A stretch of DNA of 64,000 nucleotides from Archivesica marissinica (taxonomy: Eukaryota > Mollusca > Bivalvia > Venerida > Vesicomyidae), in NCBI GenBank assembly GCA_014843695.1, contig CM026404.1, forward strand, positions 82,440,948 through 82,504,947, read 5' to 3'. The notes under the pieces are model-generated. The model was not told the origin of the DNA, ran no database searches, and saw only the letters and a program-made list of their open reading frames with translations. Every line of letters starts with the position of its first letter. Within the stretch, counting starts at the first letter, position 1. The position numbers were made by a program, and so were the translations under genes. Shown here piece by piece: positions 10,354 through 23,373 of this stretch.

Positions 10354-12150
10354 TGACTGGAATGCTTGTTTAAGCTTTCTATCATAGTACGTTTTGTCTT
10401 TACTCAAGAGTACTTTATGCTTTATAATTTAATATTATATAATACTTTGGCCTTTTGGCACCAGTCCAATATTAATAATAATGGACTGCAAGTACAAAGG
10501 TATGATGTCATGACAGTATTTTAATTATATAGAAGAATTTGTTAAGTTGACATGTTTTTATGCGGTGGCGATGTTAAACAAAATTATGTTCTGTGTACAT
10601 TTTCAGTTACTAGTATTTATGTAACAGTTTATATACTCGTTGTTTTCACATGTAATAAATATACACAAAACTGAATTGTGTATCATGCCCATCTATAGCT
10701 GTGGGTTCTGCCGTTCCTTTGATGATTTGTAAGCATATTAGACAGTACCAAATGACGTCATCTGTCAACACAAAAACATTGAAGCTATCTGGATAATGAT
10801 TCCTTTCTGAAACAATAACATATTAACAACTGTGCAGGCAGTTTTTATATTACCTCGCGGCGGCTATAAACATTTACAGTGTATCATACTGTGCACAATT
10901 TATTGTAATTTGGGAGCAGGTTTGAGCTACTTCTATATTCAAATATCATTACTTTTTTTAGAACTTGGCACAGGTCTAATAAAAGAATAACAATTATGCT
11001 ACCCCACTCATCGCTCTTCAAGCGCATTGAAACGTAATTAATTACTGAGGATTCAACAAAGACTGGTATCATAAACATAATTGATTATAACAATGCTGAT
11101 TGCCAATTAAATCCATGTTAATTAAAGCGTGACAAGCCAAACTGTTAATTGCCTTGTTAGTTCAATGTTGACAAAACAGCCAGCCATGCAGTTAATACGT
11201 AGGGGCGGAGCATTTGCCAATTGGATTATCTAATAAAAAATAACGTCTGGTCTGAAAAGCTAAATTTACCGGCATCCAATCAAAACATGACGGCATCCAA
11301 TCAAAACATGACGGCATCCAATCAAAACATGACGATAACAAATCGTATCTACTGTAATTAGGGAGTTTCATAATGTATATTCACACATTTGCAGCTGCTA
11401 TCTAATCTGTAATCCACCTAATTAGCGAGTGTCGGCATGCCCGTAAGGGGGGCTGGAATCTTCATACATTTTGCATGGCACACAGTATTTAAGCTATTAC
11501 AAAAAGTCATTATTTCAGTAATTTTCAGTGTCTTTTTTATATCAGCCCAACAAACTTGTATCATTGAAAATATCATGAGCCTTAACTTGATTATGACAGG
11601 CCCTGGCCTCAGACTTCTTGGAGCCCTGTTATGATAGAAAACGATGCAAACGTGTGCTAAATGGCGCTAGAAAATTTATATGACCATAAATGACGTCATT
11701 GACAGCTTGAGTCCGAAAACGTTGACGTGAGCATTTCAACATGCAGCGGCTAGGTAGCACACATGCAAAGCAGTGAGAAATATAATGTGTCATCCCATTG
11801 CTTTTAGCCAGAGGAATAACACATTTTATTTCATTAATACGTTTCTGTATTCCTTTGGAAAGCATAAAACGGGTTTTAAAACTTTCTGGAACATCATACA
11901 CAGTTAATTTTAAATAAAACTCTTCTAATCCACAAATCTCTCTTCACACTAAATTCCCTAGTGGAATGTATATTAAATAGATCTGGCTCTATCATTTGGC
12001 TGTGTGGGAGCCTGTAAGATATTATGTAGGTCCACATAGTCACTCCAGCTTGAGATACTGAAATTACATCATGATACACAGGGCACATTAGGTTACTGTC
12101 TTATAAATGTACAAACCATGTGGGAGATGTCTCAACCATGTCAATGAACC
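10354..12150. other. Mostly unique AT-rich sequence with one short tandem repeat
   Basis: No gene recognised. A 21-bp unit (CGGCATCCAATCAAAACATG) occurs three times at 11270-11332. Short open frames in this stretch show no domain. Confidence 0.5.
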
Positions 12151-12541
12151 TTCCAAGACAGGCTTGAAAAGGCCCTGAATTTTGAAGGTCAGCCTTGAAA
12201 AGCCCTAATTTGCATTTTAGCCCTGAAAAGGCCCTAATTTTTATGTGTTTGGTGAAACTTTGGCCCTAAAAACATTTTGAAATGGCCCTAAAGAAGACAA
12301 CAGGTATGAAAAGTATGTATTTCCAGTCAATATTGATGATACACAATCAAAAAAAAATTAATCACGATCTTTTTTAGTTTTTATGCAAGTTATTTCATTT
12401 ATTTAAATAGTAGGGTGCAGAGTTTTGATGTTCAACGAAAAAGTCCGAGGTAAATCGGATGAAAAAAAAAGAAAATGGCGGTGAACAAAATTAATGTGAA
12501 ATAATACATTGCTTGATATTTGACTGATTTAACCAATAAAT

Positions 12542-12817
12542 ATGGGTAAAAGTGTTTTCAATAACAAGTGGACCTCGTCACACACGTGGGCGATAAAAGA
12601 TGCGGATAAATATAAGGCATATTGTTCGGTATGTAGGAAATCAATTGAGCTGGGAAAGATGGGACTTGGCACGCTAAAATCTCACGAAAAAGTCGAAAAG
12701 CATCGTTTTAACGAACGTTCTACTGCAAATCAACAGCCATTAGCGTTACCACAGGCTTTTGCCAAGTTTGTCATACCACCTCCAGCTTTAACTAGCCTTA
12801 TATTTTACATATATTAG
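12542..12817 (+). CDS. Small BED/C2H2-like zinc-finger ORF, transposon-related
   Basis: The 91-codon frame starts MGKSVFNNKWTSSHTW and contains a paired-cysteine/histidine finger (YCSVCRKSIELGKMGLGTL, then SHEKVEKH). A leading tryptophan/lysine stretch, C-x2-C, LGKMG and H-x5-H are typical of the N-terminal finger of hAT-derived proteins. It is flanked on both sides by repeated AGGCCCTAATTTT words (about 12160-12250 and 12818-12845), which suggests a small transposon remnant. Nothing following looks like a transposase catalytic domain, so it may be a first exon or a fragment. Confidence 0.5.
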   Translation: MGKSVFNNKWTSSHTWAIKDADKYKAYCSVCRKSIELGKMGLGTLKSHEKVEKHRFNERSTANQQPLALPQAFAKFVIPPPALTSLIFYIY

Positions 12818-12929
12818 CCCTAAAAAGGCCCTAATTTTGACCTTTCAATTTCTGTACGAACCATGTTTTCACAAAACTCTAAAACTGAATTTATAACAGG
12901 TATGCTAAGAATTTCAAGAATATGATATT

Positions 12930-13085
12930 ACAGTTAAACTCTGCATGCTGGGTAAAATAAAGGCTATGAATAGTTCAATTAATTATTGCAGATGACAAAT
13001 CATTACCGTGTTTTGCATATTTGTAACTGAAAAATCTGTAAATATGTCATGGACTTTCATTAGAATTGTGTTTCACCGCTAGCAT
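12930..13085 (+). repeat. Dispersed repeat, also at 41057 and 28080
   Basis: TTAAACTCTGCATGCTGGGT and AAAATAAAGGCTA are followed by GCAGATGACAAATCA, TTTGTAACTGAAAA and TGTCATGGACTTTCATTAGA. The same order occurs at 41057-41330, and the start at 28080-28140. TTAA at the start suggests another TTAA-target MITE; the right end is not defined. Confidence 0.55.
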
Positions 13086-13358
13086 TCAGAATTAAACCCC
13101 AAATATAGGGAGTGAGTACCTATTCAATTCAGCTACTGTTTCAATTCTGATTTCTGTCAGGGAAATTAGATATATAGCATACTGGACTCCCAGTAAATGT
13201 ATATTTCATTGATGTTCAGCGACAGACTAGACAACCATAATTACTCTCTAAGTATCCTGTCCAGGGCATTACTGCCAGGAATCATTAAGAATTAGATATA
13301 CTAAGAAATCCTGAAGATGTTTTGCATTTGAAGAACAAAATGATTTCTGAACATTACT

Positions 13359-14004
13359 CCAAGCCGAGCACCAATCAGTTTGTGTCCTGGTGTTCCAAGC
13401 CGAGCACCAATCAGTTTGTGTCCTGGTTCCAAGCCGAGCACCAATCAGTTTGAGTCCTGGTTCCAAGCCGAGCGCCAATCCGTTTGTGTCCTGGTTCCAA
13501 GCCGAGCACCAATCAGTTTGTGTCCTGGTTCCAAGCCGAGCGCCAATCATGTTTGTGTCCTGGATCCAAGCCGAGCACCAATCAGTTTGTGTCCTGGTTC
13601 CAGGCCGAGCACCAATCAGTTTGTGTCCTGGTTCCTAGCCGAGCACCAATCATGTTTGTGTCCTGGTTCCAGGCCGAGCACCAATCAGTTTGTGTCCTGG
13701 TTCCTAGCCGAGCACCAATCAATTTGTGTCCTGGTTCCAAGCCAAGCACCAATCAGTTTGTGTCCTGGTTCCAAGCTGAGCGCCAATCAGTTTGTGTCCT
13801 GGTTCCAAGCCAAGCACCAATCTGTTTGTGTCCTGGTTCCTAGCCGAGCACCAATCAGTTTGTGTCCTGGTTCCAAGCCGAGCGCCAATCAGTTTGTGTC
13901 CTGGTTCCTAGCCGAGCACCAATCAGTTTGTGTCCTGGTTCCAAGCCGAGCGCCAATCAGTTTGTGTCCTGGTTCCAAGCCGAGCGCCAATCAGTTTGTT
14001 TCCT
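13359..14004. repeat. 34-bp satellite, ~19 copies
   Basis: The unit is CCAAGCCGAGCACCAATCAG followed by TTTGTGTCCTGGTT. Variants alternate CACC/CGCC and CCAAG/CCTAG. Long open frames across it arise because the array has few indels; three units make 102 bp. Confidence 0.95.
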
Positions 14005-14106
14005 AGTTGCATATCATTTATCATTGGTATAAATAATTTGACATTTACCTTTTACTTAATTTGACATTTACCTTTTACTTTGACCATTTTCACTGTCAAA
14101 AAATGT

Positions 14107-16665
14107 ATCACTTACACTACTCTGGCTCTTATTTTTTTGTAGCCAATTATTTTTAGCCAAATCTCTGCTTCCTTTAGCCAATTCCGGCGCGCGCCATTTT
14201 TCCCAGATAGAGTTTTTATAGTATATTTATTACAATATATTTTAATGTGTTATGCAATTGTACCACTTAAATGATGTATGCCCATAAACTACAACTGAGG
14301 TAAGAGTTACATTTGCAGTGATACATTACTTGACAAGTTGTGTCAACTTTCATTTTCAGAATCATTTTAAAATGCATTCCTAGGGTTAGACAGTTAGACT
14401 AGTGCTGCATGTCAACTGTGCACATTTTATTACATCACATAAGACATTTGATCTTTTGAGTTATTGATGTAAACAAGATTTCTTTGATTGACAGGTTACT
14501 GCTGTAAAGCTTTGATGAGTTGGTGGCATGCCAACAATGACTTGTAATCGAGATCAATTAAAACCTGCCACTTATATTGCCAATACCATTGTTAAAATAT
14601 GCCCAAATAAAATAAACACCCTGTTTTGATGGGATTACTCATTGTTCTGCGGAAGCCCCGGCGGCCGGCGATTTCGCCGACTGCACGCTGACTGAGTGCC
14701 GGTTACTTTCCGGTATAATAAATATATTATTTCGAAACAAAACAGCGAATATTTAGGACGAAATCGTCAAATAAATCGATCCGGAAGTGATTCTGTGGGC
14801 GCATCCATTTTATCGGATGTTTTTGTTACAATGCGCATAAGAGACACGCATCTAGTACAAATGCAAATGATCAGCGATATCTACCAATCATATCGCTGGG
14901 AAAATCTGGATTTTCCGTGAGTTTCTAAATTTAGACGACTTTGTTTTTTGAAAATGAATGCAAAAAAGAAAAGAAAACTTTCCAATAATCAAAGAGTTAT
15001 GTCAGATTTTTGCCACACAGGTAATGATGATCAGTGATGTACAGGTAGTAGGGCAGTGCATATGTACCATGTGTGTATGGGTCTGTGTGTTTATTAGAGT
15101 TGTGGAACCTATGCTCGGCGTATATCCACATATAATAATGACCAGTATAAAATGTTAATTGCACTTGCCGTGTATATTATTATTTTCTTAAGTCGTGAAA
15201 ACAACTTTCAAAACACTCTTGTTGAATTTTTAGCTTCATCACGTGACCTTGCTGCTCAATATCGCTATCGCAACGGTGTCGGTCGGCACCGGTTTATATG
15301 CCTGAATACTTCAGGGCACCTATGGCTATGCACTGTGTACTTGTTTTTTTTATTATTTATCCACCATAACTTATTGAATATCTTATTTTGATATAGTACA
15401 TCATTGAGTAAAAACATCTATTGGTCTTAATCAGAAATGGTATAGAAACTATTTTTCGTGTTAGGTGTAGATTTTTTAAATTCGGATAGCTACCCGAATT
15501 GCTCATACACCGTAACAGTTTTCCGTGGAAACATTAATGTCAGAGACTGCCTTTAGAAGAAGATAGTGTCGAGTGTGTTGCATACATAACTGGTATATAG
15601 TTGTACAAGTGGAAAGAACGGGTCAACAATAGTAAAACAAAGTACATGTACATGCTTGAAACTCCATGACACCAAGATCTAACATTTGTTATATAGTCTC
15701 AATCTGTGTTTAACAATTTATTTTTTTCTGTGAAAATAAAATGTGTAAAAATGATCAAAAATTGGTGTAAATATTGCCTTAAAAATGCACCAGGTTGCAC
15801 GAAATGAGACCAATTTTGGAAAATTTTCTGGGGGAGGCCCCCCAAACCCCCCCAGCAGGAGGGGAAACCCCTCCCGCACTCTCGGTAGCTAGTGAATGCC
15901 GGTTACTTATAAATTAAAACCGGCTACTTCATATTCTACGGAGAGCACTGTTACTCTGATTAGCTGTCTGGTTTAAAATTGGAATATTAAATATAATAAA
16001 TGCCATGGCATAGGGTAAATATCTATTATTTCTTTGATCACAATCTTGGCTTCGGATATCTTCCGGTTTAAATACATGTGCCATCGGTAATTATCTTGAC
16101 CCGAGTAATGTTCCGTAAATAGCTTTAGGATGTTTTCATTAGAATAGTTAATGTTTTTCTGGAAAAATCAACAGTCACGACCGGAACACCTGACTTTGAA
16201 GCTTAAAAATCCCTCCCCGGGATCTCGTTACTGTTGAACCCTGCATTCCTGCTTACAATGCTCATAAATAACACAAAGCTATATAATAAGCACTCATAGT
16301 GTGACCCGTGTCTAAACTAATCAAACATGTCCCATTAAATAAACAAACAACACGCTTGTGTGATTCTCCAGTTAGTTATCGATTTTTTAATTGTACTCCA
16401 TAGACTAGCGAGATCATTTCTATTTATAGATACATGATAGGCGTGAAAATGTTTGTAAAGAAGTCCGAGATATTAGTCACGCGCGACACGATGTTCCCTT
16501 GACCCGAGTAATTTTCCACAAATAGACTCGGGGAATTTCCAATTTTCGAATATTTTACAGATATTTGCCGTTTTTATCATTTTAGTCAAACTGAGTTTTT
16601 ATTAGCCAATTATGCCATATTTTAGCCAATGGCTACTCTGGCGATTGGCAGCGCGGGCCCTGACT
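14107..16665. mobile_element. Possible non-autonomous transposon region
   Basis: GC-rich patches suggest transposon sequence: TTAGCCAATT words near both ends (14140-14180 and 16600-16630), a run of GGGGGAGGCCCCCCAAACCC near 15830, and internal duplicates of TGCCGGTTACTT (about 14697 and 15898) and TTGACCCGAGTAAT (about 16097 and 16499). I could not define terminal repeats or a target duplication, and there is no transposase frame. Confidence 0.3.
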
Positions 16666-16940
16666 TATCATCAGATAGGCAAACAGCTTTCATATGATCA
16701 GAATATGCTATTTATATATATAAGACTTTTTTTTTTTTTAAAGCTGGAAATAATTTATTTTTTGTACGAGACATAGTCGGTATAACTCTCAACGGAGATA
16801 ACAACGTATAAACATTGACATAATATATTATAACACTGATTTATCACATGTATGATAAAGCTCCCTGTTTCATCATTACGTTACGCAGCTACTCGTGTAT
16901 TATATCACGTTCGGACATATCGCAATATTTAAGGAATGAT

Positions 16941-17455
16941 AATGCTAAAGACTTGCCTATTATCAAACATGCTAAAGATTTGCCTATTATCAAACAAGCT
17001 AAAGACTTGCCTATTATCAAACATGCTAAAGACTTGCCTATTATCAAACATGCTAAAGATTTGCCTATTATCAAACAAGCTAAAGACTTGCCTATTATCA
17101 AACATGCTAAAGACTTGCCTATTATCAAACATGCTAAAGATTTGCCTATTATCAAACATGCTAAAGATTTGCCTATTATCAAACATGCTAAAGACTTGCT
17201 TGTTATCAAACATGCTAAAGACTTGCCTGTTATCAAACATGCTAAAGACTTGCCTGTTATCAGACATGCTAAAGATTTGCCTATTATCAAATATGCTAAA
17301 TAATTGCCTGATATCAAACAAGCTAAAGACTTGCTTGTTATCAAACATGCTAAAGACTTGCCTGTTATCAAACAAGCTAAAGACTTGCTTGTTATCAAAC
17401 ATGCTAAAGACTTGCCTGTTATCAGACATGCTAAAGATTTGCCTATTATCAAACT
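16941..17455. repeat. 27-bp satellite, 19 copies
   Basis: The unit is ATGCTAAAGACTTGCCTATT followed by ATCAAAC. A 27-bp period preserves reading frame, so about 200-codon open frames appear on both strands; they encode only a 9-residue repeat and are not genes. Confidence 0.97.
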
Positions 17456-17955
17456 GTCCAAGCACATTGTTATGGGTCAATATAATTAGGACCCTAATAG
17501 ATTGGGGTGGCCAGTCTGTCAATCAAGGAAGGACACAGGAACCTCAAATTGCATTTCTGCTGTGATTGTTGATCAACCATTGTTGAGTGTTCACTACAAT
17601 CTTCAGATTGAAATGAAAATTGATCCTGACTCTGACGTGCTGATGGAAACAAAGACCAGTGTCAAGTTAATGTCTCTATCTAGACTGGTTGGCTCATTCA
17701 ACAGTTTACTGGTATTGATTATACCTTAGCAATATGACAGTAAGACCAATGAGTGTGGTGATTTATCTGAAATATCAGCTTGACATTGTGTGTTGCTAGT
17801 CCTAATTTTACAATTACCATATTGGGTAATCGGTGCAATAATTGAACATCATTAAGTGTTTAGAGACTTTGGGCCACATCCATATGCACTTCTCCAACCA
17901 CTATATATTTGTGTTGTGCGTAATTTACCTTCGTTTCCGATTGCTCACATGAATT
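17456..17955. other. Unique stretch without recognisable feature
   Basis: It contains a 75-codon open frame (17502-17729) with no domain I recognise and no splice context that would make it convincing. Confidence 0.4.
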
Positions 17956-17959
17956 GTGT

Positions 17960-19640
17960 GACATACAGACAGGAGAGAGCCCCAGTCTAGAGTCTCCTCT
18001 GAGACAGAGACCCAGTCTAGAGTCTTCTCTGTGACAGAGACACAGTCTAGAGTCTCCTTTGAGACAGAGCCCCTGTCTAGAGCTCCTCTGAGACAGAGAT
18101 CCAGTCTAGAATCTCCTCTGAGACAGAGACCCAGTCTAGAGTCTCCTCTGAGACAGAGACCCAGTCTAGAGCTCCTCTGAGACAGATACCAAGTCTAGTG
18201 TCTCCTCTGAGACAGAGACCCAGCCTAGAGTCTCCTCTGAGACAGATACCCAGCCTAGAGTCTCCTCTGAGACAGAGACCCAGACTAGAGTCATCTGGTT
18301 CTTTAACATGTATGCATGATGTTAAACACAGAGACCCAGTCTAGATCTCCTCTGGTTCTTTAACATGTATGCATGATGTTAAACACAGAGCCCCAGTCTA
18401 GAGCACCTCTGAGACAGAGACCCAGTCTAGAGTCTCCTCTGAGACAGAGATCCAGTCTAGAATCTCCTCTGAGACAGAGACCCAGTCTAGAGTCTCCTCT
18501 GAGACAGAGACCCAGTCTAGAATCTCCTGAGACAGAGACCAAGTCTAGAGCTCCTTTGAGACAGAGACCCAGTCTAGAGTCTCCTCTGAGACAGAGACCC
18601 AGTCTAGAATCTCCTCTGAGACAGAGACCAAGTCTAGAGTCTCCTTTGAGACAGAGCCCTATTCTAGAGCTCCTCTGAGACAGAGACCCAGTCAGAGTCT
18701 CCTCTGGTTCTTTAACATGTATGCATGATGTTAAACACAGCCCCAGTCTAGAGCACCTCTGAGACAGAGACCCAGTCTAGAGTCTCCTCTGAGACAGAGA
18801 CCCAGTGTAGAGTCTCCTCTGAGACAGAGACCAAGTCTAGAGTCTCCTTTGAGACAGGGCCCTAGTCTAGAGCTCCTCTGAGACAGAGACCCAGTCTAGA
18901 GTCTCCTCTGAGACAGAGACCCAGTCTAGAGTCTCCTCTGGTTCTTTAACATGTATGCATGATGTTAAACACAGAGCGGTCCGCCTCCGTGGTCGAGTGG
19001 TTAAGGTCGCTGACTTGTATACCACTGTAACCTATCATCACTGATGGTCACGGGTTCGAGCCCCGCTCAGACCGTGTCTCATTTATATGAAAAAGTTGGC
19101 AGTTTCTTACAGAGGTTGGTGTACCCAAGTACTGGTTAACCGCTGGAGCCTGCTCAGGAAAGGTGTTGTTAGGAAAACTGCCCGCTGGCGATATAGCCCA
19201 AAGTGGTGCTGATACAGGCGTAAAATCCGAAATATAACATATATATAACATATAAACACAGAGCCCCAGTCTAGAGCACCTCTGAGACAGAGACCCAGTC
19301 TAGAATCTCCTTTGAGACAGAGCCCCAGTCTAGAGCTCCTCTGAGACAGAGACCCAGTCTAGAGTTTCCTCTGGTTCTTTAACATGTATGCTTGATGTTA
19401 AACACAAGAGACCCAGTCTAGAGTCTCCTCTGGTTCTATAACATGCATGCATGATGTTAAACACAGAGACCCAGTCTAGAGTCTCCTCTGAGACAGAGAC
19501 CCAGTCTAGAGTCTCCTCTGAGACAGAGACCCAGTCTAGAGTCTCCTCTGAGACAGAGACCCAGTCTAGAGTCTCCTCTGGTTCTTTAACATGTATGCAT
19601 GATGTTAAACACAGAGACCCAGTCTAGAGTCTAAACACAG
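17960..19640. repeat. 30-bp satellite with longer higher-order variant, split by a SINE
   Basis: The basic unit is GAGACAGAGACCCAGTCTAG followed by AGTCTCCTCT. At intervals the unit is extended by GGTTCTTTAACATGTATGCA and TGATGTTAAACACA. A family 1 SINE interrupts it at about 18979-19250. The sequence matches the centre of the dispersed repeat at 3875-4165, and its right flank (19650-19745) continues with that repeat's distal part, so the array is an internal expansion of one copy. Confidence 0.93.
18979..19250 (+). mobile_element. SINE family 1, near full length, inside satellite
   Basis: Head: GTCCGCCTCCGTGGTCGAGT (A box) and GGTTCGAGCCCC (B box). The usual body follows, ending in an ATAAC-type tail. 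Satellite units continue on both sides, so the SINE inserted after the array formed or was carried within it. Confidence 0.93.
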
Positions 19641-19750
19641 ACATGAGACCTCAGTTTGATGTCTCGGCATGATCGAAATGACTAGTCAGTTTGGTATGGT
19701 TTAGTGGGGATCAAACCTGATTACCGTGGATTACGAATCCAGTGTGTTAA

Positions 19751-19925
19751 CCCGTAACCTGCCAGATAAATTGGACTGAATGTGCAAACAACATAGATCC
19801 AGATCAAGTCTGATCAAGATCTATTTTGTTTGCTATTCAGACAAGTGTTTACAGCTCCACTATACGAATAGCAAACAGCATAGAGCCTAGCAAAGTGAAT
19901 TTTGTCGTGATTGGCAGGTTATGGG
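19751..19925. mobile_element. TTAA-flanked MITE, family B-like
   Basis: Left flank TTAA (19747-19750) and right flank TTAT. Ends CCCGTAACCTGCCA and TGGCAGGTTATGGG are inverted with one mismatch. The interior has ACATAGATCCAGATCAAG and a partly inverted GATCAAGATCTATTTTGTTT, the same palindromic core as the MITEs at 30024 and 25971. Non-coding. Confidence 0.85.
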
Positions 19926-20086
19926 TTATCCACTTATCTGCTTAGATATAATTTGAATCCAGTATAAAGAATGTATAATTGTGTGCTGACTGATAGAGGA
20001 TTACAACTCTTATCCAATGATTGAAGTTGTAGTTGTATCTATGAATAGGATTTATATGGAAACATGATATTTGCTAATTACGTTAA

Positions 20087-20322
20087 CCCTTTCAACACCA
20101 CAGACCTCTAAATTGGCTTACAAAAAAGTGTAGATCCAGATGAGCCGGCTCGTGACGAGCCGTCTCATCAGGATCTGCACTTTTTTCAAGTAATATAACT
20201 ATTTTTAGAAAAAACATTACCCATTTTGATAAATGAACTGATCCAAATGTAATTTTGTTATTAATTTATTGGTCTAAAAATATCATGGACCAGTCTATGG
20301 CAGTTACTTTGTGTTGAATGGG
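20087..20322. mobile_element. TTAA-flanked MITE, family A
   Basis: TTAA flanks are at 20083-20086 and 20323-20326. Ends CCCTTTCAACACCA and TGTGTTGAATGGG, length 236 bp. It is almost identical to the copy at 5195-5430, including the internal GAGCCGGCTCGTGACGAGCC palindrome. Confidence 0.92.
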
Positions 20323-20329
20323 TTAACTC

Positions 20330-21320
20330 TACAAAGAAGTGAAATTTACTATTGAAGAGAGCTTTGTGAGATGATACAAATGATAGTAAGTGCTCTATTT
20401 TGATCATAATTGAGCTTAATTATATTGTGAAGCTTCCTCATCACATTTCCTGTTCTTATAAGCTCCATGTTGTCCATAATTGAGCCTACATTGTATGTTT
20501 TCAAGCTTTCTGATCACATTTCCCGTTCCGTAGATGAGTCAGTTATAATGAACCCTGGGACTCTTTTATCCGTTTTTAATAACTTCTTGTAAATATGGAA
20601 AATTTTAATTTTGAGAAACGCCTACCCTGACTGTTGCAGGTGTTGACTTTTTAACGACATTGCGAGTATGCTCTATGCAGAGTGACACAATCACTATAGA
20701 TCTATGATGATGATGATGACGATGATGATTTCTGCTATTTTTCAATGGTCACAAACCCATATATAATAGGACCACCCCGTTAGACGATGATGGTTGCGAT
20801 TATTTACCCTGGCCACTGGCGAACCATGTGGGCGAGCATTCTCAGAAGATGAGAATCATGCATTCCTAGAACCGTCGTTTATTAGCGAAGTGTCTGTAGA
20901 TTTGTAGAGTGTTATCTTGTAGTGTGATGGTCTTGAAGTATTCGATGATGGTGCCATAAAATCGACAACTGGAGGAGGCATCTTCTTCCTCTTCAGGGTG
21001 ACAAGTCCTCATTGTCTCTTCACTACCCAGTTATTCAGTAATATGACCACCTATTTCAGTCCCAAATGACACCATAACTCCAATAACCAGACCAGTTTCT
21101 GCAAAATTGGCTAGTATAGTATGATCACACATTGTTATCTGACACTTAATGAAGACGTCTACTTTATCCTGTGTATTGTGTCATGTCATAAATGTGCGAG
21201 AGTTTCTATCATACAGTAATTATTATGCGAGGTGAACATGTTAATAACCAACAATGATCATCAGACCAATTCTATAAATTATGCATATACCAGTAATTAA
21301 TTAATATTCACATGCTCGAT
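20330..21320. other. Sequence with little recognisable content
   Basis: There is a short (GATGAT)n-like simple repeat near 20705 and one copy of the TTTACCCTGGCCACTGGCGA motif (20791-20838). Otherwise I see nothing. Confidence 0.4.
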
Positions 21321-21324
21321 CCCC

Positions 21325-21430
21325 TGTCGGACCCTACTAAAATTAATAGTCTTTCAGACCGGTCGGACCCTAATATAATTAATAGTCTTTCAGACCTGTC
21401 GGACCCTAATAAAATTAATAGTCTTTCAGA
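21325..21430. repeat. ~36-bp tandem repeat, 3 copies
   Basis: The unit is TGTCGGACCCTAATAAAATT followed by AATAGTCTTTCAGAC, three copies with few differences, next to the left end of the element that starts at 21442. Confidence 0.9.
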
Positions 21431-21459
21431 GGTAACTTTAACCCTTTCCTTCATAGAGA

Positions 21460-22195
21460 TTTAGGTTAATATACTATTATATTTCCATATAAACGACAGC
21501 CATTTAGCTATCATGTAGTGGATAAGTAGTCGCAGCCATTTAGCTATCATGTAGTGCATAGGTAGTCGCCATATCTATCCCACCTCCATAGATATTACTG
21601 GGACTTCATAGAGATTTACGTTAATATACTATTATATTTCCATACAAACGACAACCATTTAGCTATCATGCAATGGATAAGTAGTCGCCATATCTATCCC
21701 ACCTCCATAGATATTACTGGGACTTCATTGAGATTTAGGTTAATATATTATTATATTTCCATATAAACGACAACCATTTAGCTATCATGCAGTGGATAAG
21801 TAGTCGCAGCCATTTAGCTATCATGCAGTGGATAGGTAGTCGCCATATCTATCCCACCTCCATAGATATTACTGGGACTTCATAGAGATTTAGGTTAATA
21901 TACTATTATATCTACATACAAACGACCATTTAGCTATCATGAAGTGGATAGTAGTCGCAGCCATTTAGCTATCATGAAGTGGATAAGTAGTCACCATATC
22001 TATCCCACCTCCATAGATATTACTGGGACTTCATAGAGATTTAGGTTAATATACTATTATATCTACATACGCGACCATTTAGCTATCATTCAGTGGATAA
22101 GTAGTCGCAGCCATTTAGCTATCATTCAGTGGATAAGTAGTCGCCATATCTATCCCACCTCCATAGATATTACTGGGACTTCATAGAGATTTAGG
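21460..22195. repeat. Composite repeat, ~5 irregular copies
   Basis: Each copy combines one or two units of CCATTTAGCTATCATGCAGT / GGATAAGTAGTCGCAG with CATATCTATCCCACCTCCAT and AGATTTAGGTTAATATACTA. The last TTAATATAC site is the one occupied by the insertion at 22200-23373. Confidence 0.9.
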
Positions 22196-22199
22196 TTAA

Positions 22200-23373
22200 C
22201 CCATACCCTGATATATACGTATTTCTACGTGTTATCGGGCACCTGATATATACGTATATATACGACCATACCAGTCACCTGATATATACGTGTTTTTACG
22301 TGTCCGTTTTAAATCCATCATTTTCGCTACTTAAATACGGCAGAAAAGCGGTCAAAATATGTTTCAATATACAACAAGAACATATCTATAAATAAATGTC
22401 TGCACTTAAAATGAAAATAATCTAAAAATAGCAATTACTCGGGGCAAACCCATTCATTAGCTTGCATAAAAATATCTAGGTATTTGGTAAATTTCCACAG
22501 TGCTAATTCACAGGCCAATATTCATGCGTATGGTCTAAAATTAGAATTGGATTGAAATTAGAACATTTATCACGTGACATTATGATGCATTAAATGGGTT
22601 CCCTGGTGGGGGGGATGCAGGTGTTTGAAATTTGTTTGAAGTTTCTGTTGTATAACCACGGCTATAGATCAAAGTGCATGTAAGTCATAATGTTATGCAA
22701 GCATGATGTTTTTTGCTATACAGTATACATGGCCGTAGGGTAATAACATTTGGGTTCAAAGGTTTTAATGCTAATTACCGACTAATGTCGGCATGACAAC
22801 AGTTGGACAGGAAGCATCCAGTTCGAAATACACAGGGCGGTGTCTTAGGAACTTGTTGATATCAAAGGATGTGTGTTGTAGCCTCATGGAATGGCTAATG
22901 TTGCCAGCTAAACAGAGGGTAATAAACCCATGTGGGTGGAGTCTTTAATCAGAAAGTCCAATTGATTTAGGAAATTGATTTAATCAACTTAGGTTGCCAC
23001 GCCCTTTTCCATGCACTATTAAATAAACAAATATAGTCGAATATAATAATTATTCTCCAAAACCTGCATGTCCAATATTTACACCTCCATATCTAAGTAA
23101 ATACTAAAAAGTTTCTTTTAAAAATTATATCGTTGAAAACATCATTTATTTTTCTAAATTTTTTATTCTTACCATAAATATATTAAAGTAAGTTTTTATT
23201 AGGGAAAACAGGGTTAAACATGATAGGGGTCATTTTATCAGTTTTTCCTGAAATACCTTATGGGGACAGGGTACAGTTATTGGTCTCTTATCTATTGGTA
23301 GCTGATAAGCTATTACATAGTTACTGTATTGGGCTGGAGAACCTGATATGACTTTTTATTATGAGGGAAAGGG
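22200..23373. mobile_element. Nested TTAA-flanked non-autonomous element, family D
   Basis: TTAA flanks are at 22196-22199 and 23374-23377. The left end CCCATACCCTGATATATACG and the inverted right end CCCTTTCCCTCATAATAAAA match imperfectly over about 18 bases. The flanks join to AGGTTAATATACTATTATAT, exactly the uninterrupted sequence present in neighbouring repeat copies (21466, 21619, 21736, 21890 and 22045 areas). The 1174-bp interior has CACCTGATATATACGT repeats at its left end and no coding capacity. Confidence 0.85.

Noticed and set aside
13380..14006. 208-codon plus-strand frame
   Set aside because: 34-bp satellite with alternate overlapping frames also open; no domain.
16889..17565. 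About 200-codon frames on both strands
   Set aside because: A 27-bp tandem repeat leaves several frames open at once, which indicates simple repetition rather than coding.
17502..17729. 75-codon frame as an exon
   Set aside because: No similarity recognised and no convincing acceptor/donor pair; it does not resemble the missing SPTLC2 N-terminus.
18979..19070. tRNA gene suggested by A and B boxes (also at 29163, 30482, 37026, 42533, 6714, 33878)
   Set aside because: The tRNA-like part is followed by a conserved non-tRNA body and short-repeat tail and occurs in many copies, so these are SINEs.
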